Shown here one piece after another: positions 19,553-27,236 of a stretch of 48,381 nt of DNA (position 1 is its first letter; each line of letters opens with the position of its first letter). The stretch comes from an uncultured beta proteobacterium (GTDB lineage: Bacteria; Pseudomonadota; Gammaproteobacteria; Burkholderiales; SG8-39), in NCBI GenBank assembly GCA_903859155.1, contig CAIOLO010000030.1, positions 1-48,381 on the forward strand, given 5' to 3'. The position numbers and the translations under genes are program-made. The notes below the pieces were generated by a model. It did not search any database. It was not told where the DNA came from and saw nothing but the letters and a program-made list of their open reading frames with translations.

Positions 19553-19573
19553 CGGCCGGAGATGCTCCGGCCG
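19553..19573. repeat. Perfect 9-bp hairpin between ctpA and moeB
   Basis: CGGCCGGAG and CTCCGGCCG are separated by only three bases. It lies just upstream of the moeB start on the minus strand and lacks a T-run. It could attenuate, stabilise or terminate the ctpA message imperfectly. Confidence 0.5.
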
Positions 19574-19597
19574 AAGACTGTGATTTACAAATCGCGA

Positions 19598-19617
19598 ATA
19601 AATGCGGATAAATGCGG
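19598..19617. repeat. Tandem duplicate ATAAATGCGG
   Basis: Two identical 10-base units lie head to tail, just after the ctpA stop on the minus strand. This is probably a replication-slippage duplication or part of a small regulatory segment. Confidence 0.5.
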
Positions 19618-19634
19618 TGCCGCCGCCAATTCCC

Positions 19635-21044
19635 TCAGTTGCTCGCCGCAGGCTTGAGGGGATCGCTGGCCTTGGCCGACTGTTGACTCGTCACAACCGG
19701 CTTTCCCTTGAGGAAATTGACTGCCTGTTGGAACTGGAAGTCCTTTTCCGAGGCAAATTCCAGCGGGGGGGCCGCCTTTTCTTCTGCAGCGCTGCCGGCG
19801 GAGGACTCGCGCTTGCTTGACGCGGCTTTTTCCTCCTGCGGGTTGGCAAGGTGCTTGTCCAGATCGGCCTCGCGCACGCGTATCAACCCTGCCGATGGAT
19901 CCTCAACGAGCACATCAGGAACAATGCCCTTGGCCTGGATCGAACGTCCAGATGGTGTGTAATAGCGGGCTGTAGTGAGCTTGATCGCAGTGTTGTTGCC
20001 CAGCGGCATGATGGTCTGAACCGAGCCCTTGCCGAAGGTTTGCGTACCCATGATCGTCGCGCGCTTGTGATCCTGGAGCGCGCCGGCGACGATCTCGGAA
20101 GCAGACGCGGATCCCCCGTTGACCAGAACGACCATGGGAACGTTCTTGACGCCTTCGGGCAAGCCGCGCAACAGATCGTCGCCGCGACCCCGGATGTAGT
20201 CCTCCGGGGAGGCTATGAACTTGCGCCGCGCATCCTCGGTTCTTCCGTCGGTGGAAACCACCAGCGCCTTGCTGGGCAGAAACGCCGCCGAGACGCCGAC
20301 TGCGCCGTTGAGCAGGCCTCCGGGATCATTGCGCAGGTCGAGAACCAGGCCCTTCAGAGGGCCGTCTTTGTACAGTGCGGCGATGTGCTTCACCATGGTT
20401 TCGACGGTGTGTTCCTGGAATTGCGAAACGCGCACCCAGCCGTACCCGGATTCGATCAGTTTCGATTTGACGCTCTGTACGCGGATGACATCGCGCAGCA
20501 GGGTGACTTCGAATGGATTTTCCTGGCCTTTTCTGACGATGGTGAGGCGAATGGGCGATTTGGGCTTGCCGCGCATGCGCTTGACCGCGTCGTTAAGGCT
20601 CATGCCTTTGACCGGTGTGTCGTCGAGCCGGATGATCAGGTCGCCGGGCTTCAGGCCGGCGCGATAAGCCGGCGTATCCTCGATTGGCGAGACCACCTTG
20701 ACGAAACCGTCTTCCATGCCAACTTCGATACCCAGGCCGCCGAACTCACCCTGCGTGCCGACCTGCAACTCCTTGAAAGCGTCCTGGTCGAGATACGCGG
20801 AATGGGGATCGAGTCCGGAGAGCATGCCGTTGATTGCTTCGCTGATGAGCTTCTTGTCCTCCACCGGTTCGACGTAACCGCTCTTTATCGCACCGAAAAC
20901 TTCGGCAAAGGCGCGCAATTCGTCGACCGGAAGCGGGAATCTTCCGCCCTCGCGTTGTGCGACGGCGGAAAAATTCAAGCTGAGCAGCACGCCTGCCAAT
21001 ATTCCCACCAGCACCAGGCTGGCGTGCTTGATCTTGGTGCCCAT
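19635..21044 (-). CDS. ctpA: C-terminal processing peptidase, S41 family
   Basis: This is a 469-residue periplasmic serine protease. It starts with a signal or anchor helix (ASLVLVGILAGVLLSLNFSA), then a PDZ domain (LGIEVGMEDGFVKVVSPIED; GLKPGDLIIRLDD) and the S41 catalytic domain with Ser in GGSASASEIVAGAL and Lys in TFGKGSVQTI. The C-terminal tail is Glu/Lys/Ser-rich. The start at 21044 is chosen for AAGGAGAA eight bases upstream and the signal peptide; 39 upstream codons in frame are not credible. Family members trim periplasmic and cell-wall proteins and often work with murein hydrolases such as the neighbouring EnvC. Confidence 0.93.
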   Translation of the reverse strand: MGTKIKHASLVLVGILAGVLLSLNFSAVAQREGGRFPLPVDELRAFAEVFGAIKSGYVEPVEDKKLISEAINGMLSGLDPHSAYLDQDAFKELQVGTQGEFGGLGIEVGMEDGFVKVVSPIEDTPAYRAGLKPGDLIIRLDDTPVKGMSLNDAVKRMRGKPKSPIRLTIVRKGQENPFEVTLLRDVIRVQSVKSKLIESGYGWVRVSQFQEHTVETMVKHIAALYKDGPLKGLVLDLRNDPGGLLNGAVGVSAAFLPSKALVVSTDGRTEDARRKFIASPEDYIRGRGDDLLRGLPEGVKNVPMVVLVNGGSASASEIVAGALQDHKRATIMGTQTFGKGSVQTIMPLGNNTAIKLTTARYYTPSGRSIQAKGIVPDVLVEDPSAGLIRVREADLDKHLANPQEEKAASSKRESSAGSAAEEKAAPPLEFASEKDFQFQQAVNFLKGKPVVTSQQSAKASDPLKPAASN

Positions 21045-21142
21045 GTTCAATTCTCCTTGCTTTGCAATGCCGCCAAAGCGCTGGTCTGTCTGGTCTGAAT
21101 TCGGATTTGCCGCAGCCAAATTCCGGTCACGCCGGCGCATCC

Positions 21143-22393
21143 TCAGCGCGTCGCCAGCCACTTTTCCGGGTCGAATGCTTTTCCTTCGTGCCGCATCTCA
21201 AAGTATAACCCCGTTTCCTCGCCACCACCGCTGGCGCCGACGGTGGCAACGGGGTCTCCCGGGCTTACTTCGTCGCCGACCGATTTCAACAGGGATTCGT
21301 TGTTTCCGTAGATGCTCAGGTAGTCGGTTCCATGGTCCAGAATCAACAAATTGCCGAATCCGCGCATCCACTCCGCAAAAACAACCCGGCCTGCGGCAAT
21401 GGCCTTTACCTCTTCTCCGGCCAATGCCCTTATAAACAACCCTTTCCAGTTCGGCCCCCCGCCGGCGCGGGCAGTGCCAAAGCGATTGGTCAGCTGCCCG
21501 CGAATGGGCAGACGCACGCTGACCGTCATACTTGCAAAAGAGCGCGTTGCCTGCGCCGGTTCCGGCAGTTTGTAGTTGCTCCGGCCGCGCGCGGCAGGCG
21601 TTGACGCAATGACCTTGGCAAGCTCTTTGACCAGGCGCGCCAGTCGTGCCTCATCCCGTTCAAGATTCTTGACCTCGCGACGCTGCATGCGCAATTGCGC
21701 CGAAGCGCGCTCGAGAACCTTGCGTCGCACCTCTTTTTGTTCGAGTAACTCAGCCCGGCGCTCCTTCTGGGAGCGTTCTATCACAGCTAATTGATTGCTG
21801 TTCTCGAGTTGTTCAGCCTCAATCGCGCGAATGTTTGCAAGGTCGTTTTGCAGGGCCGCCATAAGCGCCGATTGCGCGCGCAAGAGGAGCGCGACGTAAT
21901 GCAGGTCGCGCGCCGTCTGGTTGGGATCGGAACCCGACAGCAGCAGTCGCAGGTGACTGGGTTCCCCCTGGATGTACATGGCGGCCAGTGTGTCACCGAG
22001 TTCGCGTTCCCGGCTCGCCATGTCGGATGCGATGGCCGCTTTGCGGGTGCCGAGCGTGTGCAATATTCCACGCGCTGTGTCGCGTCGCTGCGACAGTTCC
22101 CTGAGAGCGCGGTTTGCCGTCGAAATGGATCGCTCGGATTCGCGAAGTTCCTCGCGAGCCTCGGTTCGCACGTCTTCCGTGCCGGCAATTTCAACGCGTA
22201 ACGCCTCAATCTTCGAGCGCAGCGCATCCAGGTCCGGTCGTTCCGCGGCCAGGGCATGGACAGGGACGAATGCCGCAATCAGAATGAGGCTGGCGGCGTA
22301 TCCCGCCAGGATCAACCGTATGCCTTTCCGACCGGCGGGGCGATAACATGGCAGCAGCGCGAAATGAATCTGGTCACAGCGTTCTTCACGCAT
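21143..22393 (-). CDS. envC: Murein hydrolase activator EnvC-like, degenerate M23/LytM domain
   Basis: The 416-residue exported protein has a signal segment (LILAGYAASLILIAAF), a long coiled coil (about residues 50-250, with repeated Glu/Arg/Leu) and a C-terminal LytM fold (LPIRGQLTNRFG to the end). The metal ligands of active M23 peptidases are missing: NWKGLFI, YLSIYGNN and LYFEMRHEG replace the His-containing motifs. EnvC-type activators show the same loss; they switch on amidases at the septum. The first about 25 codons overlap a decayed gpmA, and the true start may be the TTG before ILAGYAASL. ctpA follows downstream. Confidence 0.88.
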   Translation of the reverse strand: MREERCDQIHFALLPCYRPAGRKGIRLILAGYAASLILIAAFVPVHALAAERPDLDALRSKIEALRVEIAGTEDVRTEAREELRESERSISTANRALRELSQRRDTARGILHTLGTRKAAIASDMASRERELGDTLAAMYIQGEPSHLRLLLSGSDPNQTARDLHYVALLLRAQSALMAALQNDLANIRAIEAEQLENSNQLAVIERSQKERRAELLEQKEVRRKVLERASAQLRMQRREVKNLERDEARLARLVKELAKVIASTPAARGRSNYKLPEPAQATRSFASMTVSVRLPIRGQLTNRFGTARAGGGPNWKGLFIRALAGEEVKAIAAGRVVFAEWMRGFGNLLILDHGTDYLSIYGNNESLLKSVGDEVSPGDPVATVGASGGGEETGLYFEMRHEGKAFDPEKWLATR

Positions 22394-22407
22394 CCTGTCA
22401 GCGCCAA

Positions 22408-22555
22408 TTCGTCGAATTTCCCGGTAATCAAGGCCTTGTCCAAACCCGGCAGCGCTCCGTGGTGATGTTCATCAATGCGGAGGGAGTCATGCAACCGCAA
22501 CCCCGTACGACCCATTTCCTCCGGTATCGCCTTATGCATCGTTTGTAACCGGCTG
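22408..22555 (-). pseudogene. gpmA: Decayed remnant of 2,3-bisphosphoglycerate-dependent phosphoglycerate mutase
   Basis: Read on the minus strand, LRLHDSLRIDEHHHGALPGL followed by DKALITGKF aligns by eye with the GpmA block [20 protein letters not shown] followed by NKAETAAKY. Just upstream, in another frame, GYKRCIR resembles the preceding SVLKRAIR, implying a frameshift. The N-terminal RHG catalytic motif and everything after this block are gone. gpmA next to envC is a familiar arrangement, so this looks like a residual gene fragment, not a functional enzyme. The similarity is judged from memory of the family. Confidence 0.6.
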
Positions 22556-22586
22556 TCCGCTGTTCGTATGGACCGAGTGTCTCCAC

Positions 22587-22592
22587 TATAAT
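22587..22592 (+). promoter_or_regulatory. Consensus -10 (TATAAT) before the rhodanese-grxC-secB cluster
   Basis: A perfect TATAAT lies 25 bases before the possible small ORF and about 180 before the rhodanese gene. No good -35 is visible at 16-18 bases, so it may depend on an activator, or the match may be fortuitous. Confidence 0.4.
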
Positions 22593-22616
22593 ATCTGATT
22601 CAACATTTGCACCGGA

Positions 22617-22769
22617 ATGATTTTGACTGAGTCCCACGAGGAACTTATCCGCCTGATCGGCCGCAACGGGGATGTCTGGCAGGCAGCGCGGGCCATCGGC
22701 AATCCGGGCGAACTGCCGGGCATTGCAATGGTGCACACGGTGTCTCGCGGCATGCGGGCGGGCCGATGA
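22617..22769 (+). CDS. Possible small protein of unknown function, coupled to rhodanese gene
   Basis: This is a 50-codon open frame starting at ATG and running MILTESHEELIRLIGRNGDV to a basic C-terminus (SRGMRAGR). Its stop overlaps the rhodanese start (ATGA), as in translationally coupled genes, and it lies at the expected distance from a perfect -10. No family is recognised, and no membrane segment or cysteine is seen. The ribosome site is poor (CCGGAATG), so it could also be untranslated leader. Confidence 0.4.
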   Translation: MILTESHEELIRLIGRNGDVWQAARAIGNPGELPGIAMVHTVSRGMRAGR

Positions 22770-23191
22770 ACATGGATATCTGGAAATTCCTGCAGGACAA
22801 TGTTTATCTCGTGGCCATCGCGGTTCTGAGCGGCGGCATGCTGGTCTGGCCATCGATGCGGCGCGGCGGCGGCGGGCCGTCCGTGAGCACGCTTGAGGCG
22901 ACGCAACTGATCAATCAGAAGGACGCGGTGCTCATTGACGTTCGTGATGCCGCCGAATTCGCCAAGGGACACATGCTGAATGCGCGCAATGTGCCGCTGG
23001 CGCAGGCTGACGCCCAGGTGGAGACCCTGGTCAAGAACAAGCAGAAATCTTTGATTGTCTATTGCGAAAGCGGGCGTCAGTCGCCTTCGTTTGTTGCCAA
23101 GCTTCGGCGCGCTGGTTATGAAAATGCGGTAAGCCTCGATGGTGGACTGGCCGCGTGGCGGCAGGCGGGGTTGCCCGTGGCTGCCGAATAG
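22766..23191 (+). CDS. Membrane-anchored rhodanese-like sulfurtransferase (YibN type)
   Basis: This is a 141-residue protein with an N-terminal membrane helix (DNVYLVAIAVLSGGMLVW) and one rhodanese domain. The active-site Cys lies in IVYCESGRQS and the second signature is NAVSLDGGLAAWRQAGLP. Rhodaneses carry sulfur as a cysteine persulfide; the partner here is unknown. A second in-frame ATG two codons later is an alternative start. The gene heads the rhodanese-grxC-secB-gpsA cluster, conserved from E. coli (yibN-grxC-secB-gpsA). Confidence 0.92.
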   Translation: MNMDIWKFLQDNVYLVAIAVLSGGMLVWPSMRRGGGGPSVSTLEATQLINQKDAVLIDVRDAAEFAKGHMLNARNVPLAQADAQVETLVKNKQKSLIVYCESGRQSPSFVAKLRRAGYENAVSLDGGLAAWRQAGLPVAAE

Positions 23192-23224
23192 ACTGGGACG
23201 GGGTTCAGTAGGAATGGTCGGCTG

Positions 23225-23485
23225 ATGGCACGAGTAAGGATGTACGCAACTGGTTATTGCCCCTATTGCATGCGCGCCGAACAGTTGTTGCGCGCAAAGG
23301 GTGTGGCGGAGATTGAGAAGTTTCGAGTCGATCTCGACCCGCCGCTGAAGGACGAGATGATTGCCAGAACCGGCCGTCGGACCGTGCCGCAGATTTTCAT
23401 CGGCGACACCCATGTCGGGGGTTTTGATGATATTGCGGAACTGGATCGACGGGGAGAACTGGATTCCTTGCTGGCTGGATCGTGA
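23225..23485 (+). CDS. grxC: Glutaredoxin 3
   Basis: The 86-residue cytosolic dithiol glutaredoxin has active site GYCPYCMRAEQLL, the cis-Pro loop RTVPQIFIGDTHVGGFDD and normal GrxC length. It reduces protein disulfides and glutathione mixed disulfides. It sits 33 bases after the rhodanese gene and before secB, the standard order. Confidence 0.97.
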   Translation: MARVRMYATGYCPYCMRAEQLLRAKGVAEIEKFRVDLDPPLKDEMIARTGRRTVPQIFIGDTHVGGFDDIAELDRRGELDSLLAGS

Positions 23486-23625
23486 TGCGGGCGCGCGACG
23501 CGGATTGATTGCTTTATGTTCTTGAATCCGGCGTGCGAGTGAATGTATTGGCGGGGACATTTCCGCATTCTGTAGTTCGGGAATGGCCTTTTCGCGGAAT
23601 CTGAATTTTTCCTGGGAGTTTGCAC

Positions 23626-24081
23626 GTGAGCGAGCAGCAGCAGCCGGTGTTCAGCATCGAAAAAATTTATGTCAAGGACCTGTCGCTTGAAGTACCCGGC
23701 GCCCCCCAGGTGTTTCTGCAGGCCGAGACCCCGCAAATCGAGGTGCAACTTGGCCAGGGAGTGATTCAGATTGAAGAGGGGCTCTTCGAGGTGACCGTGA
23801 CCGTTACCGTCACCGCAAAGGTCGGGGAGCGCACCATGTTTTTGGCGGAGGCGGCGCAAGCGGGCATCTTTCAGATTCGCAACATTTCCCAGGCCGATCT
23901 CGAACCGATTGTCGCGACGGTTTGCCCGAACGTGCTGTTTCCTTATGCCCGCGAGACCATCTCGGATGTCATCAACCGCGCCGGGTTCCCTCCGGTGTTG
24001 TTGGCGCCGGTGAATTTTGACGCAATCTATCAACAACGCCTTGCCGAGCAGCAGGGTCCAAAGATAGAAATTGCGCACTGA
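23626..24081 (+). CDS. secB: Protein-export chaperone SecB
   Basis: The 151-residue cytosolic tetrameric chaperone keeps precursor proteins unfolded for SecA. FSIEKIYVKDLSLEVPGAP, GIFQIRNI, CPNVLFPYARETISDVINR and PPVLLAPVNFDA are SecB signatures. The start is taken as GTG at 23626 because GGGAG lies seven bases upstream and the protein then begins with Ser-Glu-Gln as in relatives. A TTG six bases earlier is too close to the ribosome site. Confidence 0.96.
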   Translation: MSEQQQPVFSIEKIYVKDLSLEVPGAPQVFLQAETPQIEVQLGQGVIQIEEGLFEVTVTVTVTAKVGERTMFLAEAAQAGIFQIRNISQADLEPIVATVCPNVLFPYARETISDVINRAGFPPVLLAPVNFDAIYQQRLAEQQGPKIEIAH

Positions 24082-24091
24082 AGAGTTGAGC

Positions 24092-24526
24092 ATGAAGATT
24101 GCCGCGGCGATCATCCTGGCTGCGTCGGCCATTCCGGCATGGGGCGCGGATTTCAAATCCGTCGCGGAAAATGGCACAGTGATGTACGACGCGCCGTCGG
24201 TAAAAGCCAAAAAGCTGTTTGTGGTTTCCCGGGATTATCCGGTCGAGGCGATGGTCAGTGTGGAAAACTGGGTAAAGGTGCGCGATCCCGCCGGCGAATT
24301 GTTCTGGGTGGAGCGCAAATCCCTGTCCGACCGCCGCACCGTCGTTGTTACGGTACCGGTGGCCGATGTACGACAGGCCGCCGGCGAACGTGCGCCGCTG
24401 GCGTTTCGTGTGCAGCAGGGGGTTGCCCTGGAGTTGTCCGAAGTGGGTGCCGATGGCTGGGCGCGGGTGCGCCACCGTGATGGACAAAACGGATATTTGC
24501 GCATCAAGGATGTCTGGGGTCTCTGA
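24092..24526 (+). CDS. Exported SH3-domain protein
   Basis: The 144-residue protein has a cleavable signal peptide (KIAAAIILAASAIPAWG, cleavage about residue 18) and two bacterial SH3-like repeats (VMYDAPSVKAKKLFVVSRDY and the C-terminal VALELSEVGADGWARVRH). Such domains bind cell-wall peptides or proteins in the periplasm. It is located between secB and gpsA as in several Betaproteobacteria. The function is unknown. The start at 24092 is the first ATG with a sensible signal peptide. Confidence 0.85.
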   Translation: MKIAAAIILAASAIPAWGADFKSVAENGTVMYDAPSVKAKKLFVVSRDYPVEAMVSVENWVKVRDPAGELFWVERKSLSDRRTVVVTVPVADVRQAAGERAPLAFRVQQGVALELSEVGADGWARVRHRDGQNGYLRIKDVWGL

Positions 24527-24544
24527 CAATCGGGGCAGTGGCCG

Positions 24545-25531
24545 ATGAATATTTGCGTTCTCGGGGCAGGCGCGTGGGGCACGGCGCTTGCGGTTGCCTG
24601 CTCCCAACGGCATGCCATCAGGCTTTGGGCGCGGGATCCGGCCCACGCCCGGGCGCTTGAGGGCTCCCGGACCAACGCTCGTTATCTGACCGGCATTGAA
24701 CTGCCGGAGGGCATCCGGATTGAATCGGATATTCGAGTCTGTCTGGCGCAGGCCGACCTGGTCGTCATTGCGGCACCGACATCTGCCCTGCGGGAGATAT
24801 TGCGCAACCTGGCGCTAGCAGCGCCCAGCCTGCCGGTAATCTGGGCCTGCAAGGGTTTTGAACGCGAAAGCGCTTGTCTGCCTCACGAAATCGTCGCGGC
24901 GGAGATGGTTGCGGACACGCCTTGTGCAGTGCTGTCCGGACCGAGTTTTGCGCTGGAAGTGGCCAGGGGCCAACCCACGGCTCTGGTTCTGGCGTCGCGT
25001 GATGCTGATTTCGCGCGGCGCATGGCGCTTGCGCTGCATCAGGCGACTTTGCGTTTCTATTATTCCGAGGATGTTGTTGGCGTGGAAATCGCCGCGGCCA
25101 TCAAGAACGTCATGGCCATCGCAACGGGTATTTGCGATGGTATGGGATTGGGAATGAATGCCCGGGCTGCGCTGATCACCCGGGGTCTGGCGGAGATTGC
25201 CAGGCTGGGCACGCGTCTGGGAGGCAGGCCAGAGACTTTCATGGGACTGGCCGGCGCCGGAGATCTTATACTCACCTGCACCGGCGATCTGTCGAGAAAT
25301 CGCAACGTTGGACTCCGGCTGGCGCGCGGCGAAAGTCTGGAGCAGATCCTGGGCAAGCTCGGACATGTCGCTGAGGGCGTGCACTCGGCCAGAGAGGTGC
25401 AACGCATTGCCGTCCGGCAGGGAGTCGAAATGCCAATCACGCAGGCGGTATGCGAGGTGCTTTTCGAAGGCAAGACCGCGGCGCTTGCGTTGCGTGAACT
25501 TCTTGCGCGCGATCCCAAGCTGGAGAGCTGA
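24545..25531 (+). CDS. gpsA: Glycerol-3-phosphate dehydrogenase [NAD(P)+]
   Basis: The 328-residue cytosolic enzyme reduces dihydroxyacetone phosphate to sn-glycerol-3-phosphate for phospholipid synthesis. The NAD(P) motif is GAGAWGTALA at residues 7-16. The catalytic Lys region is AAIKNVMAIATGICDGMGLG, with GLAGAGDLILTCTGDLSRNR after it. Length and termini are normal. It is the last gene of the rhodanese-grxC-secB-SH3-gpsA run. Confidence 0.97.
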   Translation: MNICVLGAGAWGTALAVACSQRHAIRLWARDPAHARALEGSRTNARYLTGIELPEGIRIESDIRVCLAQADLVVIAAPTSALREILRNLALAAPSLPVIWACKGFERESACLPHEIVAAEMVADTPCAVLSGPSFALEVARGQPTALVLASRDADFARRMALALHQATLRFYYSEDVVGVEIAAAIKNVMAIATGICDGMGLGMNARAALITRGLAEIARLGTRLGGRPETFMGLAGAGDLILTCTGDLSRNRNVGLRLARGESLEQILGKLGHVAEGVHSAREVQRIAVRQGVEMPITQAVCEVLFEGKTAALALRELLARDPKLES

Positions 25532-25638
25532 TTTCGTTTGGGACGGGGCTGACAAGGGGCCTGCGCCCGCTTGAATATCCGCCCCGGTTGGGGAAAGCGC
25601 AGATTCTCTTGATCGTGAGGCGGCGAGTGCTTGCCCGG

Positions 25639-26109
25639 CTACATTCCGCCAGCCGAGGCGAATTCGTTCTGTCGCCAGGCCTCGTATATCACGATCGAAA
25701 CACAGTTGGCGAGATTGAGGCTGCGGGTCGCCGCCTGCATTGGCAGGCGCAGGCGCCTGCCAGCTGGAAACAATTCCAGTATGCCGGCCGGCAATCCACG
25801 CGTTTCCGGACCGAAAATGAAAACGTCTCCGGCTCTGAATTTCTGTTCCGCGTAGACACCTCTGGCGTGAGTGGACAGGGCGAACATGCGCCGTCCGGCC
25901 ATGGCTGCGGCCAGGTCTTCCCAGCAGGCGTGCTCCGTCACGTTCGCAATTTCGCGGTAATCCATCCCCGCGCGTTTCAGCGCGCGGTCGTCCAGATGAA
26001 AACCCATGGGTCGGACCAGATGCAGGCGGCAACCGGTGTTTGCCGCGACACGCATGATGTTTCCCGTGTTTGATGGAATTTCCGGCTGGTAGAGGACGAT
26101 GTCGAACAT
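25639..26109 (-). CDS. trmL: tRNA (cytidine(34)-2'-O)-methyltransferase
   Basis: The 156-residue SPOUT-class enzyme methylates the wobble base of tRNA-Leu isoacceptors. The N-terminus MFDIVLYQPEIPSNTGNIMR is diagnostic, and the knotted SAM site includes IFGPETRGLP and RSLNLANCVSIVIYEAWRQ. The start is set at 26109, giving the standard length. It is on the same strand as comF, 120 bases downstream of that gene. Confidence 0.95.
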   Translation of the reverse strand: MFDIVLYQPEIPSNTGNIMRVAANTGCRLHLVRPMGFHLDDRALKRAGMDYREIANVTEHACWEDLAAAMAGRRMFALSTHARGVYAEQKFRAGDVFIFGPETRGLPAGILELFPAGRRLRLPMQAATRSLNLANCVSIVIYEAWRQNEFASAGGM

Positions 26110-26229
26110 TGTCTGTTGCGATGCTGATATGAACGCAGCGAGCATCCCAAGTTGCCCGGCTTCTTGCAAGCACTTATCGGCGCGCGGGCTACCCGAACAC
26201 TCCACGGTTGTCCGCTGACCGGCCAAGTG

Positions 26230-26943
26230 TCATCGGGCAGTCGGCGCGCGGCGCTCCCCGCGTGGAAGAGTCCGGGCAACGACCAGGTTGACCACCTGGC
26301 TGGCGCCGGCTTGCTTCAATGTCCTTGCAAGCTCGTTCAGTGTAGCGCCCGTGGTCATCACGTCATCCACTACGACGACTTTATTGCTGCGTATCGGTTC
26401 TGCACATCGAAATACATCACGCACGTTTCTGACCCGCGCATCCAGCGGCAACTCGGACTGGAGCCGGGTTGCACGATACTTGTGAACGGCCGAATGCAGG
26501 ACTTTGCCGCCGGCGATTTCCGCAACATGCCGCGCGATTTCCAGCGCCTGGTTGAATCCACGTTCAGCCAGGCGGCGCTTGTGCAGGGGCATTGCGATGA
26601 TCAGGGGATCGGGAAAATCCAGGAGCCTCGCCAATGACTGTGCAAACCATGGCGCGAGTTCCAGGCGGTGGTGGAACTTGAACGCCTGAATCAGCCTGTC
26701 GACCGGAAATTCATAGGTCCAGGCGGCCAGGGTGCGACTGAAATATGGCGGATGCGCCAGACACCGGCCGCATGTCCGCTGCCCTGGGCTAGGCAATGCG
26801 CAGACCGGACAGGCCTCCTCGGGGGATGGCAGAACCTGCAGGCAGCCGTCACATATAGCCTGTTCCGGGCTGGCACCTGAACAAAGCAGACAATCCTGTG
26901 GGTACAGCTTGCGAGCGAGCCCGGCCAGTTCAAGGCGTCTCAT
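26230..26943 (-). CDS. comF: ComF family phosphoribosyltransferase-like protein
   Basis: This is a 237-residue protein. The N-terminal zinc-finger region carries cysteine pairs CLLC, CDGC, CPVC and CGRC, and the phosphoribosyltransferase domain has the PRPP loop VVVVDDVMTTGATLNE. ComF is required for DNA uptake in naturally competent bacteria, probably at the cytosolic face, but the family is widespread and not proof of competence. The start at 26943 has AGGAGAACCTCC upstream. The longer frame up to 27156 runs into the divergent bioC leader. Confidence 0.9.
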   Translation of the reverse strand: MRRLELAGLARKLYPQDCLLCSGASPEQAICDGCLQVLPSPEEACPVCALPSPGQRTCGRCLAHPPYFSRTLAAWTYEFPVDRLIQAFKFHHRLELAPWFAQSLARLLDFPDPLIIAMPLHKRRLAERGFNQALEIARHVAEIAGGKVLHSAVHKYRATRLQSELPLDARVRNVRDVFRCAEPIRSNKVVVVDDVMTTGATLNELARTLKQAGASQVVNLVVARTLPRGERRAPTAR

Positions 26944-27016
26944 TTGGAGGTTCTCCTGCGGCCGCTTGGCAGAGCGGCGATTCGCCGGTGCAGGTCCCTT
27001 CCACGCAGGGGCCATT

Positions 27017-27051
27017 GGGAATACCGGGGCGACCGGCCGGTATCCTTTTTT
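27017..27051 (+). terminator. Terminator-like hairpin in the comF/bioC divergent region
   Basis: ATACCGG (27021-27027) and CCGGTAT (27037-27043) form a 7-base-pair stem followed on the plus strand by six T. No plus-strand gene ends nearby, so it might terminate a short unannotated transcript or act in the bioC leader. Confidence 0.4.
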
Positions 27052-27236
27052 CACTCCCGTCTTGAGAAACAACGGACGCGACGCAATTTGGCTGACCCGG
27101 AAAGGGCCCTTCCTGAAGAAAATAGATGGCAGCCGGCAATCGTCCCCGCCGGACATTACTGCGGCGTCTCATGCCGATGGCGCGGTGGTATAAACGGGAA
27201 CGGCAATCCCGTCGTGTTTTCGATTTTCCAGAACCC

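Noticed and set aside
24815-26173. 452-codon minus-strand frame opposite gpsA
   Set aside because: Antisense to gpsA and overlapping trmL in another frame; no domain.
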